This document shows, piece after piece, positions 53,701 to 61,446 of a stretch of 64,000 nucleotides of DNA (the first letter of the stretch is position 1; every line of letters starts with the position of its first letter). Below the pieces are notes generated by a model, which saw only the letters and a list, made by a program, of their open reading frames with translations, made no database searches and was not told the origin of the DNA. The stretch is from NCBI GenBank assembly GCA_963557785.1, contig CAUWBF010000007.1, positions 34,043-98,042 of the forward strand, given 5' to 3'. The translations under genes and the position numbers were made by a program. Origin of the DNA: Merdicola sp963557785. GTDB lineage: Bacteria > Bacillota > Clostridia > TANB77 > CAG-508.

Positions 53701-54643
53701 TGGTACTACTAGCGGTAGTAAACTTACTTATGGTAATAGAACTACTACAACAAGTAGAAGTACAACTGTTACTGCTACTTATAATGGAGTTAGTAAATCA
53801 ATTAATATTACACAATCTGCTGGTGCTAAGTCTTATGGTGCTAAAGTATATCATACTAAATATTATGGTACTAATCCTGATGGAAGTGGATTAGATTTTA
53901 CAGGTTATCCTTATACTAATGAAATTGATACAGTTGCTGATGCTAATACTATATCTATAAGTGTTTATTATAGGTTATATACAACTCAACCTTGGACTTG
54001 GAATGGTGTTGCTGGTTCAGGAGGAACTGAAACTGTATATTATAATCCTGATTATGTAAATGTAACAAATAAAGTTAATTGTGATGTATCTGTTGCAAAT
54101 GCTCTTAATTATGCTAGTATGATTATAATAACATTTAAACTATCCGCAAATGATTCTAATACAGCAAGAGAATATAAAATTGAATGGAATTGGCTAAATC
54201 ATAATGTTATTACAAAAGGAACGCAAAGAGCAAATCCTGTACGTGGTAGACTTGTTATTAAAAATGATTATTTTACTAGTCAAAATGTTGCATTACCTAT
54301 TTATTTAGATAGTGAAAATGTAGATTCAATATATAAAGGAGAAGCAAGTTATAATGATATTAAGAAAACTCCTATTGGTGTTTATGTATATATTCCTACT
54401 AATACTGCTATAATGAATGCAGGTAAATTACAATTTTGGTTTGAAAATAAAGATGGTGGTAGTAAATATACTTGTACTTTAAGTAGTGTTAGCACACCTA
54501 TGAATAATGTTTCTGTATCTAATAGTAATAATATTATTAGTGTTACTGCTAATACAACTACTTCTTCATTTACTATATTATGTCAATTTACTATGACTTC
54601 TAATAGTACAATATTTAATGTAAGAGTTTTAGTTGAACCATGA
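50762..54643 (+). CDS. Large BACON/Ig-like repeat tail protein
   Basis: 1293 residues. An N-terminal virion-attachment module (AIYQGDIGIHDIKLGSIDVF, then YQGSKLVYP) precedes Ig-like domains. From residue about 290, nine or so BACON-type repeats of roughly 90 residues follow, each with an SAWTVNISA strand, TWNGVAGSGGTET and an ending ITITQSAGAKVY. BACON domains are thought to bind glycans. A GC-rich element encodes SSTGSIT near residue 203. Nucleotides 51815-51970 use a different codon set, suggesting recombination between repeats. Confidence 0.8.
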   Translation: MAIYQGDIGIHDIKLGSIDVFEIYQGSKLVYPENTEITITFKLNVSGTVTINGYTPVISENNTKFIFTIPVKTNYTAIIEADHYQSQTVTGNSGYLPITHNVELVWNTEYVSYTVIFPTDGVKVLFDGVEKGVITNGKLVVQIDDTVAKDSYTVTFKGSKASTYNTSGLKVVDSSIAATGGSYDLKLSTSSVKTAYTRTDYASSTGSITKGSTYAGTWIETVVNLTASFTSSTTLGSISNNVLTIPNNESTNTKSGTLTVIFTLENKQTKEVSAALNQAAGAKVYTNWVLDLQTDGTSVEAKGGTRTVTANIARRTYKWNNTGTVYSETATPTLSISGSASLSGNQIKFTSNESVSARSATLTASYVGLSKTVTITQQAGAKVYSAWSAWTVSISASTQTIAASGGSSTITTNASRSRTWTWNGVGTTHTDTETATPTLSGSAGGFTLSGKTVTASNNTTTNSRSITITATSNSVSKSITITQSAGAKVYGNWSAWTVNISADKTSIGATGGTATISTSASRTRSYTWNGVAGSGGTETGNGSPTLSKVSGTGNWTSPKVTYGNNTSTSGKSTVIRATIDSTTKDITISQSAGAKQYSAWSAWTVNISNSGNVAASGGSSNITTSASRTRTWTWNGVSGSGGTETGTGTPTLSKISGAGSFASNKVTYDNNTSTSARSTVIRATMDSVTKDTTVTQNAGSKTYSSWGAWSISLSANVTTIAAAGGNATLSTSATRSRTWQWNGTGTTYTENASGSPTLSKVNGAASLSGSTVSYGNNTSTSSRSSVFRATIDSTTKDITISQSAGSKSYGSWSSWSVYCNASSYTVAASGGSVTIYYGASRSRTWTWNGVAGSGGTETENATPSLSAGSGGGTLSGSTLSYSNNTSTSVRRTRVTANYNGAINFCDIEQRAGSKVYGSWGAWSVSISASPTNIAAAGGSSTITCSAVRSRQYTWNGVGQNFPETENGSPTLSKSGDGTLSGTTSGSKLTYGNRTTTTSRSTTVTATYNGVSKSINITQSAGAKSYGAKVYHTKYYGTNPDGSGLDFTGYPYTNEIDTVADANTISISVYYRLYTTQPWTWNGVAGSGGTETVYYNPDYVNVTNKVNCDVSVANALNYASMIIITFKLSANDSNTAREYKIEWNWLNHNVITKGTQRANPVRGRLVIKNDYFTSQNVALPIYLDSENVDSIYKGEASYNDIKKTPIGVYVYIPTNTAIMNAGKLQFWFENKDGGSKYTCTLSSVSTPMNNVSVSNSNNIISVTANTTTSSFTILCQFTMTSNSTIFNVRVLVEP
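51366..51382 (+). repeat. 17-bp GC-rich element inside the BACON gene
   Basis: Exact CATCCTCCACGGGGAGT followed by ATAACC, read as SSTGSIT at the junction of the N-terminal module and the repeat array. Confidence 0.9.
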
Positions 54644-54726
54644 TAAAAATACTATTTAATATAACAATATTATTAATGCTTATATTGTTTATTTACTCAT
54701 TAAAGTTATTTAAATTAATCACATAA
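54640..54726 (+). CDS. Tiny hydrophobic peptide (28 aa)
   Basis: An ATG overlapping the BACON stop (ATGA) opens MIKILFNITILLMLILFIYS and onward, a single membrane segment with a basic end, closed by TAA just before the next gene. The overlap and composition favour a real translated peptide; function unknown. Confidence 0.45.
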   Translation: MIKILFNITILLMLILFIYSLKLFKLIT

Positions 54727-54728
54727 TT

Positions 54729-56414
54729 ATGAACAATAAACAACTATATGAAAAGCTAGGTCAGAATAGTTATGATAAAGTATTTCCTATTACTTATCTT
54801 CAAAATATTCTTGACAAAGATACAAATAATGATTTAACTGTTGTTCTTTCTAGGTTTAATCATTTATGGATTCCATATCAAGGAACTAGAGTTAATACTC
54901 GTAAAGCTGTTCCTGCTATTTTTAGACGTAATAGTCTTACTATTAGTTATTATGATGCTGAACATAATCTATCTGTAACTGAAAGTTATATAGGTAGTAA
55001 TCTTCAAGCTGGTGTTGAAACTAGTTGGGTTTCTGATGATAATTGGACAAAAATTCTTAGTGAGAAGTATCTTGAAGAAAGTGGAGCTAAAATTCCAATT
55101 GCTGACGGAACTATTGATTGGGATATGCTTAATGAAGCTCTTAAACAAATGATTGCAGGAAATGGTAAAGTTAATATTATTAATTATCCCGATGAAGAAG
55201 ATATTACTATAAGATTAAGTCCGGGTTGTTGTAATGTTAATCGTCTTAGTCTTAAAGATAGACCTTATGAGCCTGAATATAAAAGTGGTAAAGGATATAA
55301 AATAGTTCGCAAGGTCTTACTCCCCGTGGAGGATGATGCTAGTAATGCAGAACAGCTTTTATTTGATGGTTTTCTTGATGATACTTATTGTGAACAATAT
55401 GGCCAAATAATTCTTAATACTGATAAGTATGAAGTTATTAGAACAGATTTAGGTAATACTGCTGGTATTTATTATGATACTTATCATAAATTATTTGTTC
55501 TTAGAGTTAAGACTATTCATGATGGAGTTGGTTTTTATAATTATTATACTAGATGGACTATTGTAGAACCTACGGATAGAGTTCATCCTCTACGGGGGGT
55601 CAACACTCCTGTTTATGGAAATAGTGAAGATTATAATATTTATAATACTTGTCTTTCTGATGAACGTCCAAGACTTGGTATTATATATGTTAATTCAGTA
55701 GATAATATTAAATATTATTTTAATGAAGAAAATCTAGTTCAAGTTAAGAATAATATTTATCTTAATTATAAAGCTGTTCTTACTCAAGATATGGTTAACG
55801 AAGAAAATACTCGTTATATTATTCGTTATGCTTTTGATTTAAGTGGTAAAACTATTACAATGCCTGTTGGTTGTGAACTTGTATTTGAAGGTGGTATTAT
55901 TGAGAATGGTACTATTAATTTAAATAAATGTAAACTTACAGGTATGGTTGGTGAAGAGTCTGAATATCTTCCTAATGTAACTTGTAGTAATTGGGCTAAA
56001 GGTCAGATTGAATATCGTAATGGAAAGATTTGTTATTGGAATGGTACTGAATGGAGAGTAATGGGAGATACTTCTTCATTTGATAGTTATACTAAACAAG
56101 AAATTAATAATTTACTTAAAAATTATTATACTAAGTCTGAAACTTATAATAAAGAAGAAGTTAATAATTTACTTAATGGATATGTTACTAATGATACATT
56201 TAATAACTTTAAAAAAGAAATAAATCAAACTATTACTAATAGTGTTAATCTTGATAAGATTCAAAAAGCTATTAATGACGGATGTGGAGTTAATATGACT
56301 ATGCCTAGTGCGAATAGTAATAAACTTAGTCTTCCAATTTGGACAGGAACTGCTACCCAATATGCAACTATTACCCCAGTTGCTGGAATGACTTATAATA
56401 TTATTGATGAATAA
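54729..56414 (+). CDS. Fibre protein with two element-derived insertions (561 aa)
   Basis: 561 residues. The N-terminal module (FNHLWIPYQGTRVNTRKAVP, NSLTISYYD) resembles that of the repeat fibre encoded at 47818-49902; a beta-helix-like module (VLTQDMVNEENTRYIIRYAF) parallels the collar fibre. The C-terminus has the WTGTATQYATITP domain. Two GC-rich elements are read in frame: LLPVEDDAS (about residue 198) and VHPLRGVNT (about 286). A coiled coil of YTKQEINNLLKNYYTKSE repeats links the parts. Confidence 0.7.
   Translation: MNNKQLYEKLGQNSYDKVFPITYLQNILDKDTNNDLTVVLSRFNHLWIPYQGTRVNTRKAVPAIFRRNSLTISYYDAEHNLSVTESYIGSNLQAGVETSWVSDDNWTKILSEKYLEESGAKIPIADGTIDWDMLNEALKQMIAGNGKVNIINYPDEEDITIRLSPGCCNVNRLSLKDRPYEPEYKSGKGYKIVRKVLLPVEDDASNAEQLLFDGFLDDTYCEQYGQIILNTDKYEVIRTDLGNTAGIYYDTYHKLFVLRVKTIHDGVGFYNYYTRWTIVEPTDRVHPLRGVNTPVYGNSEDYNIYNTCLSDERPRLGIIYVNSVDNIKYYFNEENLVQVKNNIYLNYKAVLTQDMVNEENTRYIIRYAFDLSGKTITMPVGCELVFEGGIIENGTINLNKCKLTGMVGEESEYLPNVTCSNWAKGQIEYRNGKICYWNGTEWRVMGDTSSFDSYTKQEINNLLKNYYTKSETYNKEEVNNLLNGYVTNDTFNNFKKEINQTITNSVNLDKIQKAINDGCGVNMTMPSANSNKLSLPIWTGTATQYATITPVAGMTYNIIDE
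55319..55335 (-). repeat. 17-bp GC-rich element inside the 561-aa fibre gene
   Basis: Minus-oriented exact copy, read as LPVEDD on the gene strand. Confidence 0.9.
55584..55600 (+). repeat. 17-bp GC-rich element inside the 561-aa fibre gene
   Basis: Plus-oriented exact copy (GGGGGGT) followed by CAACACTC, read as HPLRGVNT. GAGTT before and AACACTC after are partly complementary. Confidence 0.9.
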
Positions 56415-57517
56415 TGAGTTTAACTCTTGGACGTCAAGGAGGAATTGCTCAACCTCTTAAGAAACGGACAGTAGGTCAAATTAATATTGCTCATGTTTAT
56501 GATGGTGCTAATCATATTTGGCCTACTTCTGTTATTCATTTTAGTGATTTTACTAGTGTCCAACTTAGATATATTTGGGGTAGTGATGATGGTCGAGATT
56601 TGGATACTAAATCATATTATGTTAATTCTCCTATTAATAGTTTAAATTATGTAGCTGTTGGTTGGTCTTGGAATTTAAGTCAAATTCCTTATCTATATTG
56701 GGGTGGCGATAATACTGACTCAGGTGCTGAATGTGTTATGTTTAATATTGAATCTATGATTGACCTTGAAGATAAAATGCCTGATATAATGAAAATGAAT
56801 CTTTGTGCTAATTGGTTTGGAAGTTTGAGTAGAGGTCATGTTACTGTTGAATGTACTGCTTATAAAGGTGGAGTTATTGTTCATGCTTGGCAATTAAGAA
56901 ATAATGAAATTGATGTTGATAATAGAGGAATGTTTATTTTTCCTTTGGCTGATGGAACTATTAATATGCCTGATGGACATGGTGGTTATAAAGAATGTTG
57001 GTATGGTGAAGTTATTAAAAGAGTTGCTAAATCTAATAATGAAGTAAAATATTTTAGAATTAATCCTGTTAATGATAAAACTATTGGTTTAGATAATATT
57101 AAAATAATTCGTCATGGTGGTGGTTATATTCATCGTGATGGTTATTGTTGGTATGAAAATCAACCTAATGATAAATATAAAGTTTGGAATAATCAAGTTA
57201 ATACAACTGGTACTCCTTTAACTCTTGATAAACCAACTCTTAATATAACTAGTGATGATAATTATAGTTATGAATATCATACAGTTTTGTTAAATGAAGA
57301 TAACACTGTTTATAATGATAATTATACTGATAACTATAAATTTAGATTTGGTTTTGTTGCAGGTAATTCTGAATTTAGAGGACAACAAACTATTCAATGT
57401 TATGTTGGTACACAAGGTGGCAAAGCTGATGATGGTAAGACTTCAATAGGTGAAATAAAATATACTAAACTTAATAAAATTGGTGAATTGACAATATATA
57501 GTCCTATTGAAAGTTAA
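56414..57517 (+). CDS. Tail/fibre structural protein (367 aa)
   Basis: 367 residues. N-terminus LGRQGGIAQPLKKRTVGQIN, then a beta-rich domain with aromatic clusters (YVAVGWSWNLSQIPYLYWGG). The start touches the preceding stop (TAATG). Probably part of the appendage assembled with the preceding fibres. No family recognised. Confidence 0.55.
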   Translation: MSLTLGRQGGIAQPLKKRTVGQINIAHVYDGANHIWPTSVIHFSDFTSVQLRYIWGSDDGRDLDTKSYYVNSPINSLNYVAVGWSWNLSQIPYLYWGGDNTDSGAECVMFNIESMIDLEDKMPDIMKMNLCANWFGSLSRGHVTVECTAYKGGVIVHAWQLRNNEIDVDNRGMFIFPLADGTINMPDGHGGYKECWYGEVIKRVAKSNNEVKYFRINPVNDKTIGLDNIKIIRHGGGYIHRDGYCWYENQPNDKYKVWNNQVNTTGTPLTLDKPTLNITSDDNYSYEYHTVLLNEDNTVYNDNYTDNYKFRFGFVAGNSEFRGQQTIQCYVGTQGGKADDGKTSIGEIKYTKLNKIGELTIYSPIES

Positions 57518-57546
57518 ATTAATGTTAATTACCAAACAAAAATAAC

Positions 57547-57611
57547 GGTTTAAGTGTTATAGATTATGTAGTTCAAACTACAAGTATTAATCTATTTTTT
57601 TAACTTAAACC
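57547..57611 (+). ncRNA. Nested three-part hairpin before the 253-aa gene
   Basis: GGTTTAAGT/ACTTAAACC (outer), ATAGATTA/TAATCTAT (middle) and GTAGT/ACTAC (tip) form one bulged stem ending 10 bp before the start codon. A run of seven T lies on the 3' side of the middle stem. It could be a terminator for the fibre operon, or a 5' leader stabiliser for the following, well-expressed-looking gene. Confidence 0.6.
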
Positions 57612-57621
57612 TTAATTTATT

Positions 57622-58383
57622 ATGCAAGTAATTGAAAAAGTGAAAGTTGTTCCAGAGGGCTATAATGGTGCTGGAATGAATTATGACGGTTGTAATCGTC
57701 GTGATGTAAACGGTAAAGCTAATGCAGGTTTAACTCTTGGTATTATCGGTACTGCACTTGGTGCTTGGGCTTTGTTTGGTAATCGTCGTTCTAGTGTATT
57801 AGGTGGCGCTGGTGGTGGAATGTTAGGCGATGGCTCTACTAATATTAACGTACTTGGTGCTACTGCTGGTAGTGGAAGCGGTGCTCCTACTGCTTTTCAA
57901 GCATGGGAAAAATCTTGTGAAGATACTTTAGCTCTTCAAGGTGGTCTTTATCAATGGGCTTTGACTCAACAGAATCAACGTTTTGAAGATAGAGAACGAT
58001 TGAATAGTGAATTGTTTGGTGTTTATATTGATGGACGTAATCGTACTGATGCTCTTATTGAGAAAAATAACACTGACCATTTTAATCTTTACAAATATAC
58101 TCGTGATGCTGATGATGATATCCGTAAAGAGTTATCTGATTTGAAAGCTGAATTGGCTGTTACTAAAGCTATTCGTCCTTATCAAGATAAACTTATCCAA
58201 TGCGAAATGGAAAAGATGTTTACGGCTGGTATCAACTATACTGATAGAAAGACTTGTAATGTTATCTATGGTGTAGTTACTCTTCCAAATGAACCTACTG
58301 TTACTGGTCTAGTTGGGCGTAATGCTTGTGGATGTTTACCATATGGTTTTACTCAACCTGCTAGCGGAACTCCTGCTCAGTAA
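57622..58383 (+). CDS. Virion-like protein with Gly-rich membrane segment (253 aa)
   Basis: 253 residues. An N-terminal VIEKVKVVPEGYNGAGMNYD, then LTLGIIGTALGAWALFG (a hydrophobic segment), a Gly-rich stretch, a helical region (TQQNQRFEDRERLNSELFGV) and conserved cysteines at the end (NACGCLPYGF). The strong leader hairpin and codon choice suggest a high copy number. Similar proteins occur in crAss-like tail regions; role unknown. Confidence 0.55.
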   Translation: MQVIEKVKVVPEGYNGAGMNYDGCNRRDVNGKANAGLTLGIIGTALGAWALFGNRRSSVLGGAGGGMLGDGSTNINVLGATAGSGSGAPTAFQAWEKSCEDTLALQGGLYQWALTQQNQRFEDRERLNSELFGVYIDGRNRTDALIEKNNTDHFNLYKYTRDADDDIRKELSDLKAELAVTKAIRPYQDKLIQCEMEKMFTAGINYTDRKTCNVIYGVVTLPNEPTVTGLVGRNACGCLPYGFTQPASGTPAQ

Positions 58384-58423
58384 TATTACTAAGTTTGATT
58401 AAGAACATAAAATTGAAAGAGAT

Positions 58424-58939
58424 ATGATACCTGTTACTCAATTCATACTAGGTAATAGTGACCCTTTACTATACCCTAGTGAAAAAATGACTAATAGCAT
58501 TGATGAACAAATTGCTTTTCTTCAAAGTCAAAAACAAGCAATTAATGAAGCTTATCGTCGTAATGCTATTCCTAATGCAAATAATGGTACAACTCAAAAT
58601 CAGCAAGTTCCAACTCAAGGAATTTGGGATGCTATTGATGCTGAAATTGCACCACTTACACAAGAACAACAAAATATGCTTCTTAATAATCAAGACTATG
58701 TAAATAACTATAATGCTTTACAAAGTATGGTTCAAGCAGAAGTTCTTAATTTAGTTAGAGGAAAAATCGAAGCTAGTGAAGATGGTAAACATTTACTTGA
58801 AGAACAACTTAAACTTGTTAAATTACTTAAAAGTAAAATTGTTGAAGTTACTAACAAAGAAATGGAATTGTTTAAAGCTTTTAAAGAAGCTAGTAAAACT
58901 AATCCTAATTTAACTTATGAAGAATTTTTAAAGAAGTAA
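58424..58939 (+). CDS. Unknown helical protein (171 aa)
   Basis: 171 residues, helical, with DEQIAFLQSQKQAINEAYRR and a C-terminal coiled coil. Follows the 253-residue virion-like gene and is 4 bp before the next gene. No family recognised. May be a structural or assembly factor. Confidence 0.5.
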   Translation: MIPVTQFILGNSDPLLYPSEKMTNSIDEQIAFLQSQKQAINEAYRRNAIPNANNGTTQNQQVPTQGIWDAIDAEIAPLTQEQQNMLLNNQDYVNNYNALQSMVQAEVLNLVRGKIEASEDGKHLLEEQLKLVKLLKSKIVEVTNKEMELFKAFKEASKTNPNLTYEEFLKK

Positions 58940-58943
58940 TATT

Positions 58944-59330
58944 ATGGTTGAAATTGGTAATGTTAAAGAGGTTATTAAAGATTATATTATTAAACAATTA
59001 GTATCTATGGGTGAAAGTTCTCCAGCTATAAGACTTTTAATTCCTTTGGCTAAAAGAGCGATTACTAATAATATTAATAGTTTTGATAAGTTCTTAAAAC
59101 CTATTGCAGATAAAGATGGTATGATTGATATTGAAGGTATATTTGATGAAGAAATGGAAGTTATTAATAATATTGATAATTTTAATTTTGATATACCTTT
59201 TATTGGTGGCGGTAATATTTCTAAAGGTATTATATCTCTTGAAGTTCCTTATGTGAATAAAATTGTTGCTCTTAATCAAACTGATTTAGAAGTTTTAAAA
59301 GAATCATTAATCAGTTTAAAAACAAAGTAA
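58944..59330 (+). CDS. Unknown protein (128 aa)
   Basis: 128 residues: helical N-terminal half (KDYIIKQLVSMGESSPAIRL), acidic middle and a beta-rich FIGGGNISKGIISLEVPYVN end. Part of the cluster ending in the terminator at 59960. No family recognised. Confidence 0.5.
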   Translation: MVEIGNVKEVIKDYIIKQLVSMGESSPAIRLLIPLAKRAITNNINSFDKFLKPIADKDGMIDIEGIFDEEMEVINNIDNFNFDIPFIGGGNISKGIISLEVPYVNKIVALNQTDLEVLKESLISLKTK

Positions 59331-59334
59331 TATT

Positions 59335-59910
59335 ATGAGAGAAATGCCTTACATTCAACCTTACCATGTTGGTAATCGTCGTGGCGGTAATCAAAATATT
59401 CTTGATGAATTTCGTGAATTTCTTGATGCACGTGGAGGACGAGGCGGTCGTGGTGGTAGAGGTGGCATGAGAAATCGTATTGGTTATGATACTTACGATA
59501 CTTATGGTCGCTCTACTAATAAAAATGACCGAGAAGAAAAGATTTTAACTATGCTTATGAGCGGTGGATATAATGACGATGGCTATCATTTTGATGAGTA
59601 TGAAGCTAAAGAAGTTGTAGAACAAATGTATCATGTTAAAGACAATAAGAAATATATTGGTGAAAAATATGATATGAATAAAGCTCATGAGATTTGTGAA
59701 CGCTATAAAGAAGTATTACCTAATGATGTTGAACCTTGTGATGTTTATGTTGCAATTAATGCTCAATATCATGATTATGCTAAACTATTTGAAGAATGGT
59801 TTGGTGGTAATATAGATAATAAAGTGTTTGAAAGTGCTATTACATTTTGGTTTAAAGATGTAGATTTTGATGGTGATAAAGTATGGGAATATTTCCACAT
59901 GAATAACTAA
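59335..59910 (+). CDS. RGG-motif protein (191 aa)
   Basis: 191 residues. Residues about 33-46 are an RGGRGGRGGRGG run, a classic RNA/DNA-binding or phase-separating motif, followed by a helical domain (EEKILTMLMSGGYNDDGYHF) with acidic repeats. It closes the virion-like cluster before a strong terminator. A virion packaging or nucleic-acid-binding role is inferred. Confidence 0.5.
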   Translation: MREMPYIQPYHVGNRRGGNQNILDEFREFLDARGGRGGRGGRGGMRNRIGYDTYDTYGRSTNKNDREEKILTMLMSGGYNDDGYHFDEYEAKEVVEQMYHVKDNKKYIGEKYDMNKAHEICERYKEVLPNDVEPCDVYVAINAQYHDYAKLFEEWFGGNIDNKVFESAITFWFKDVDFDGDKVWEYFHMNN

Positions 59911-59928
59911 TCATTATTGTAAAACTGT

Positions 59929-59960
59929 AAAAGGGAATTATCTTCGGATAGTTCCCTTTT
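59929..59960 (+). terminator. Strong Rho-independent terminator
   Basis: GGGAATTATC and GATAGTTCCC form a ten-base-pair stem with one wobble closed by a TTCG tetraloop and followed by TTTTTT. It ends the cluster from the 253-residue gene to the RGG gene. Confidence 0.92.
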
Positions 59961-59980
59961 TTATTTATCTAAATTTTAGT

Positions 59981-60310
59981 ATGGACAAATTTATTGATGT
60001 AATTGTAGATGGAATCCTTAGTAATTTTGATTTTGGATTTATGTTTATTGTTAATGTTCTAACTTATATTATTATTAAAGTTATTGATTACTTTAATGGT
60101 GATAATAAAGTTCCTACTTGGCAAAAACGATGTGTATTAGTAATAAGTATTTTTACTATGGCTATGATTTATATTGCATCTGGGTATGATAATACTATTA
60201 TGCTTGTTAATAGTTCTGTTCTTGCTCCTGTGTTTTGGAGTTGGGTTGTTAGTCCTATTCTAAAGAAACTTGGAGTTGGTTATAAAGATATTGATAACAC
60301 TATTGGTTAA
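59981..60310 (+). CDS. Holin-like membrane protein (109 aa)
   Basis: 109 residues with three likely membrane segments (FMFIVNVLTYIIIKVI, VLVISIFTMAMIYIA, VLAPVFWSWVVSPIL) and a charged tail. Size and topology resemble class II/III holins of Bacteroidota phages. It would permit endolysin access to the wall, although the endolysin lies far upstream. It is a single gene after a terminator. Confidence 0.55.
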   Translation: MDKFIDVIVDGILSNFDFGFMFIVNVLTYIIIKVIDYFNGDNKVPTWQKRCVLVISIFTMAMIYIASGYDNTIMLVNSSVLAPVFWSWVVSPILKKLGVGYKDIDNTIG

Positions 60311-60324
60311 GATTATATGAGATG

Positions 60325-60418
60325 AATTAGCTAGGTTTGATTGACTGATTTAAGCCTGCTCCATCCTCTACGGGGAGTATAGCTTGCCAAATTTGGCTAG
60401 TTTTAAGCCTAGCTAATT
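60325..60418 (+). repeat. Long hairpin holding a GC-rich element
   Basis: AATTAGCTAGG (60325-60335) pairs perfectly with CCTAGCTAATT (60408-60418). The enclosed 72 bp hold an exact plus-oriented 17-mer (60362-60378), and a GCCAAATTTGGC palindrome lies at 60387-60398. The 208-bp gap between the holin-like and metalloprotease-like genes holds nothing else obvious. Confidence 0.75.
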
Positions 60419-60518
60419 AGTTATACACGATTGAATAAAAGTCTTACTATAAGCCTAAAAAGTGGCTCTATGGACGTACATAAATATTTACAATATTAAA
60501 ATTTAAAATAGTAAAGTT

Positions 60519-60860
60519 ATGAGAGTTATTAAGACTAAACATTTTCCTTTTAATGGTTATAAAGCTATTAATCTTTTTGGTGTTATATTTACTAAAGGAG
60601 AATTAAGTAATAAAGAACTTAATCATGAAGCTATTCATACAGAACAAATGAAAGAGATGTTATATATCTTTTTCTATATATGGTATGGTGTTGAATATCT
60701 TATTATAAGACTATTTCATATTAAACAACATGATGCTTATAAAGATGTAAGTTTTGAAGAAGAAGCTCATATTAATGATGATAATCTTAATTATATTAGT
60801 GAACGTAAACATTATACTTGGACTAAATATCTAGGTATTAATAGTTCTAAAACTGCTTAA
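60519..60860 (+). CDS. Small HExxH-containing protein (113 aa)
   Basis: 113 residues. HEAIHTEQMKEMLYIFFYIW and a late SFEEEAH give an HExxH-like metal site with a distal Glu, in a small membrane-associated helical protein. Similar small proteins occur in Bacteroidota chromosomes and phages. A metalloprotease activity is possible but not shown. Confidence 0.55.
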   Translation: MRVIKTKHFPFNGYKAINLFGVIFTKGELSNKELNHEAIHTEQMKEMLYIFFYIWYGVEYLIIRLFHIKQHDAYKDVSFEEEAHINDDNLNYISERKHYTWTKYLGINSSKTA

Positions 60861-60941
60861 TTAAAAAATGTTAATAATATTGTTAAACTACTTGTTATTA
60901 ATAATATAATTTATATTTGTAACAAACTAAATTCTAAAGAT

Positions 60942-61445
60942 ATGGAAGATGATAAAAGAGTTAATTATAAGTTAGATGCTATTAATAAACTTATTAATAA
61001 TCTTAAACTTAGTATTTCTGGTAATAAAGAACATGATGAGCTTGGAGAAAATAATGTTATAGTTAATCTTGATGAGATTAGTCAAAAGATTACTGAATTA
61101 CATGAAATGGTTAAAGCTGAATTTGATGAGTTTGAAAATCAACATAAAAGTGAATCAGATGAAACTCAAACTCTTCTTACTGAAAAATTTGATTTAGTTC
61201 ATTCTGATTTAGCTACTATTAGTGATAAACTTACTACTATTGATACAAATATAAAGAATATGAGTAGTGCATTACAAAGTAAGTTTAATACTTTAATTGA
61301 TGCCGTTAATGATATGAAAGCTAGTAATGATACTAAGAACGATGCTATAATTGCTGCTCTTCAAGGACTTGTAACTCAAGTTAATCGAAATACTAGTAAT
61401 ATTAATTCTCTTAACGGTCGAGTTGATGCTCTAGAACAAGCTTAA
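60942..61445 (+). CDS. Coiled-coil protein before the DGR target (167 aa)
   Basis: 167 residues almost entirely heptad-like (DEISQKITELHEMVKAEFDE, INSLNGRVDALEQA at the end). Its stop is 1 bp before the start of the DGR target. It probably forms a trimeric stalk that carries the variable adhesin. It does not look like an Avd accessory protein. Confidence 0.6.
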   Translation: MEDDKRVNYKLDAINKLINNLKLSISGNKEHDELGENNVIVNLDEISQKITELHEMVKAEFDEFENQHKSESDETQTLLTEKFDLVHSDLATISDKLTTIDTNIKNMSSALQSKFNTLIDAVNDMKASNDTKNDAIIAALQGLVTQVNRNTSNINSLNGRVDALEQA

Positions 61446-61446
61446 C

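Noticed and set aside
4063..60378. Dispersed 17-mer as a CRISPR array
   Set aside because: Copies are kilobases apart, occur on both strands and mostly lie inside genes. There is no regular spacer length and no cas gene.
60942..61445. Coiled-coil protein as the DGR accessory protein Avd
   Set aside because: Avd proteins are compact, basic four-helix bundles usually next to TR/RT. This one is acidic, stalk-like and lies upstream of the target gene.
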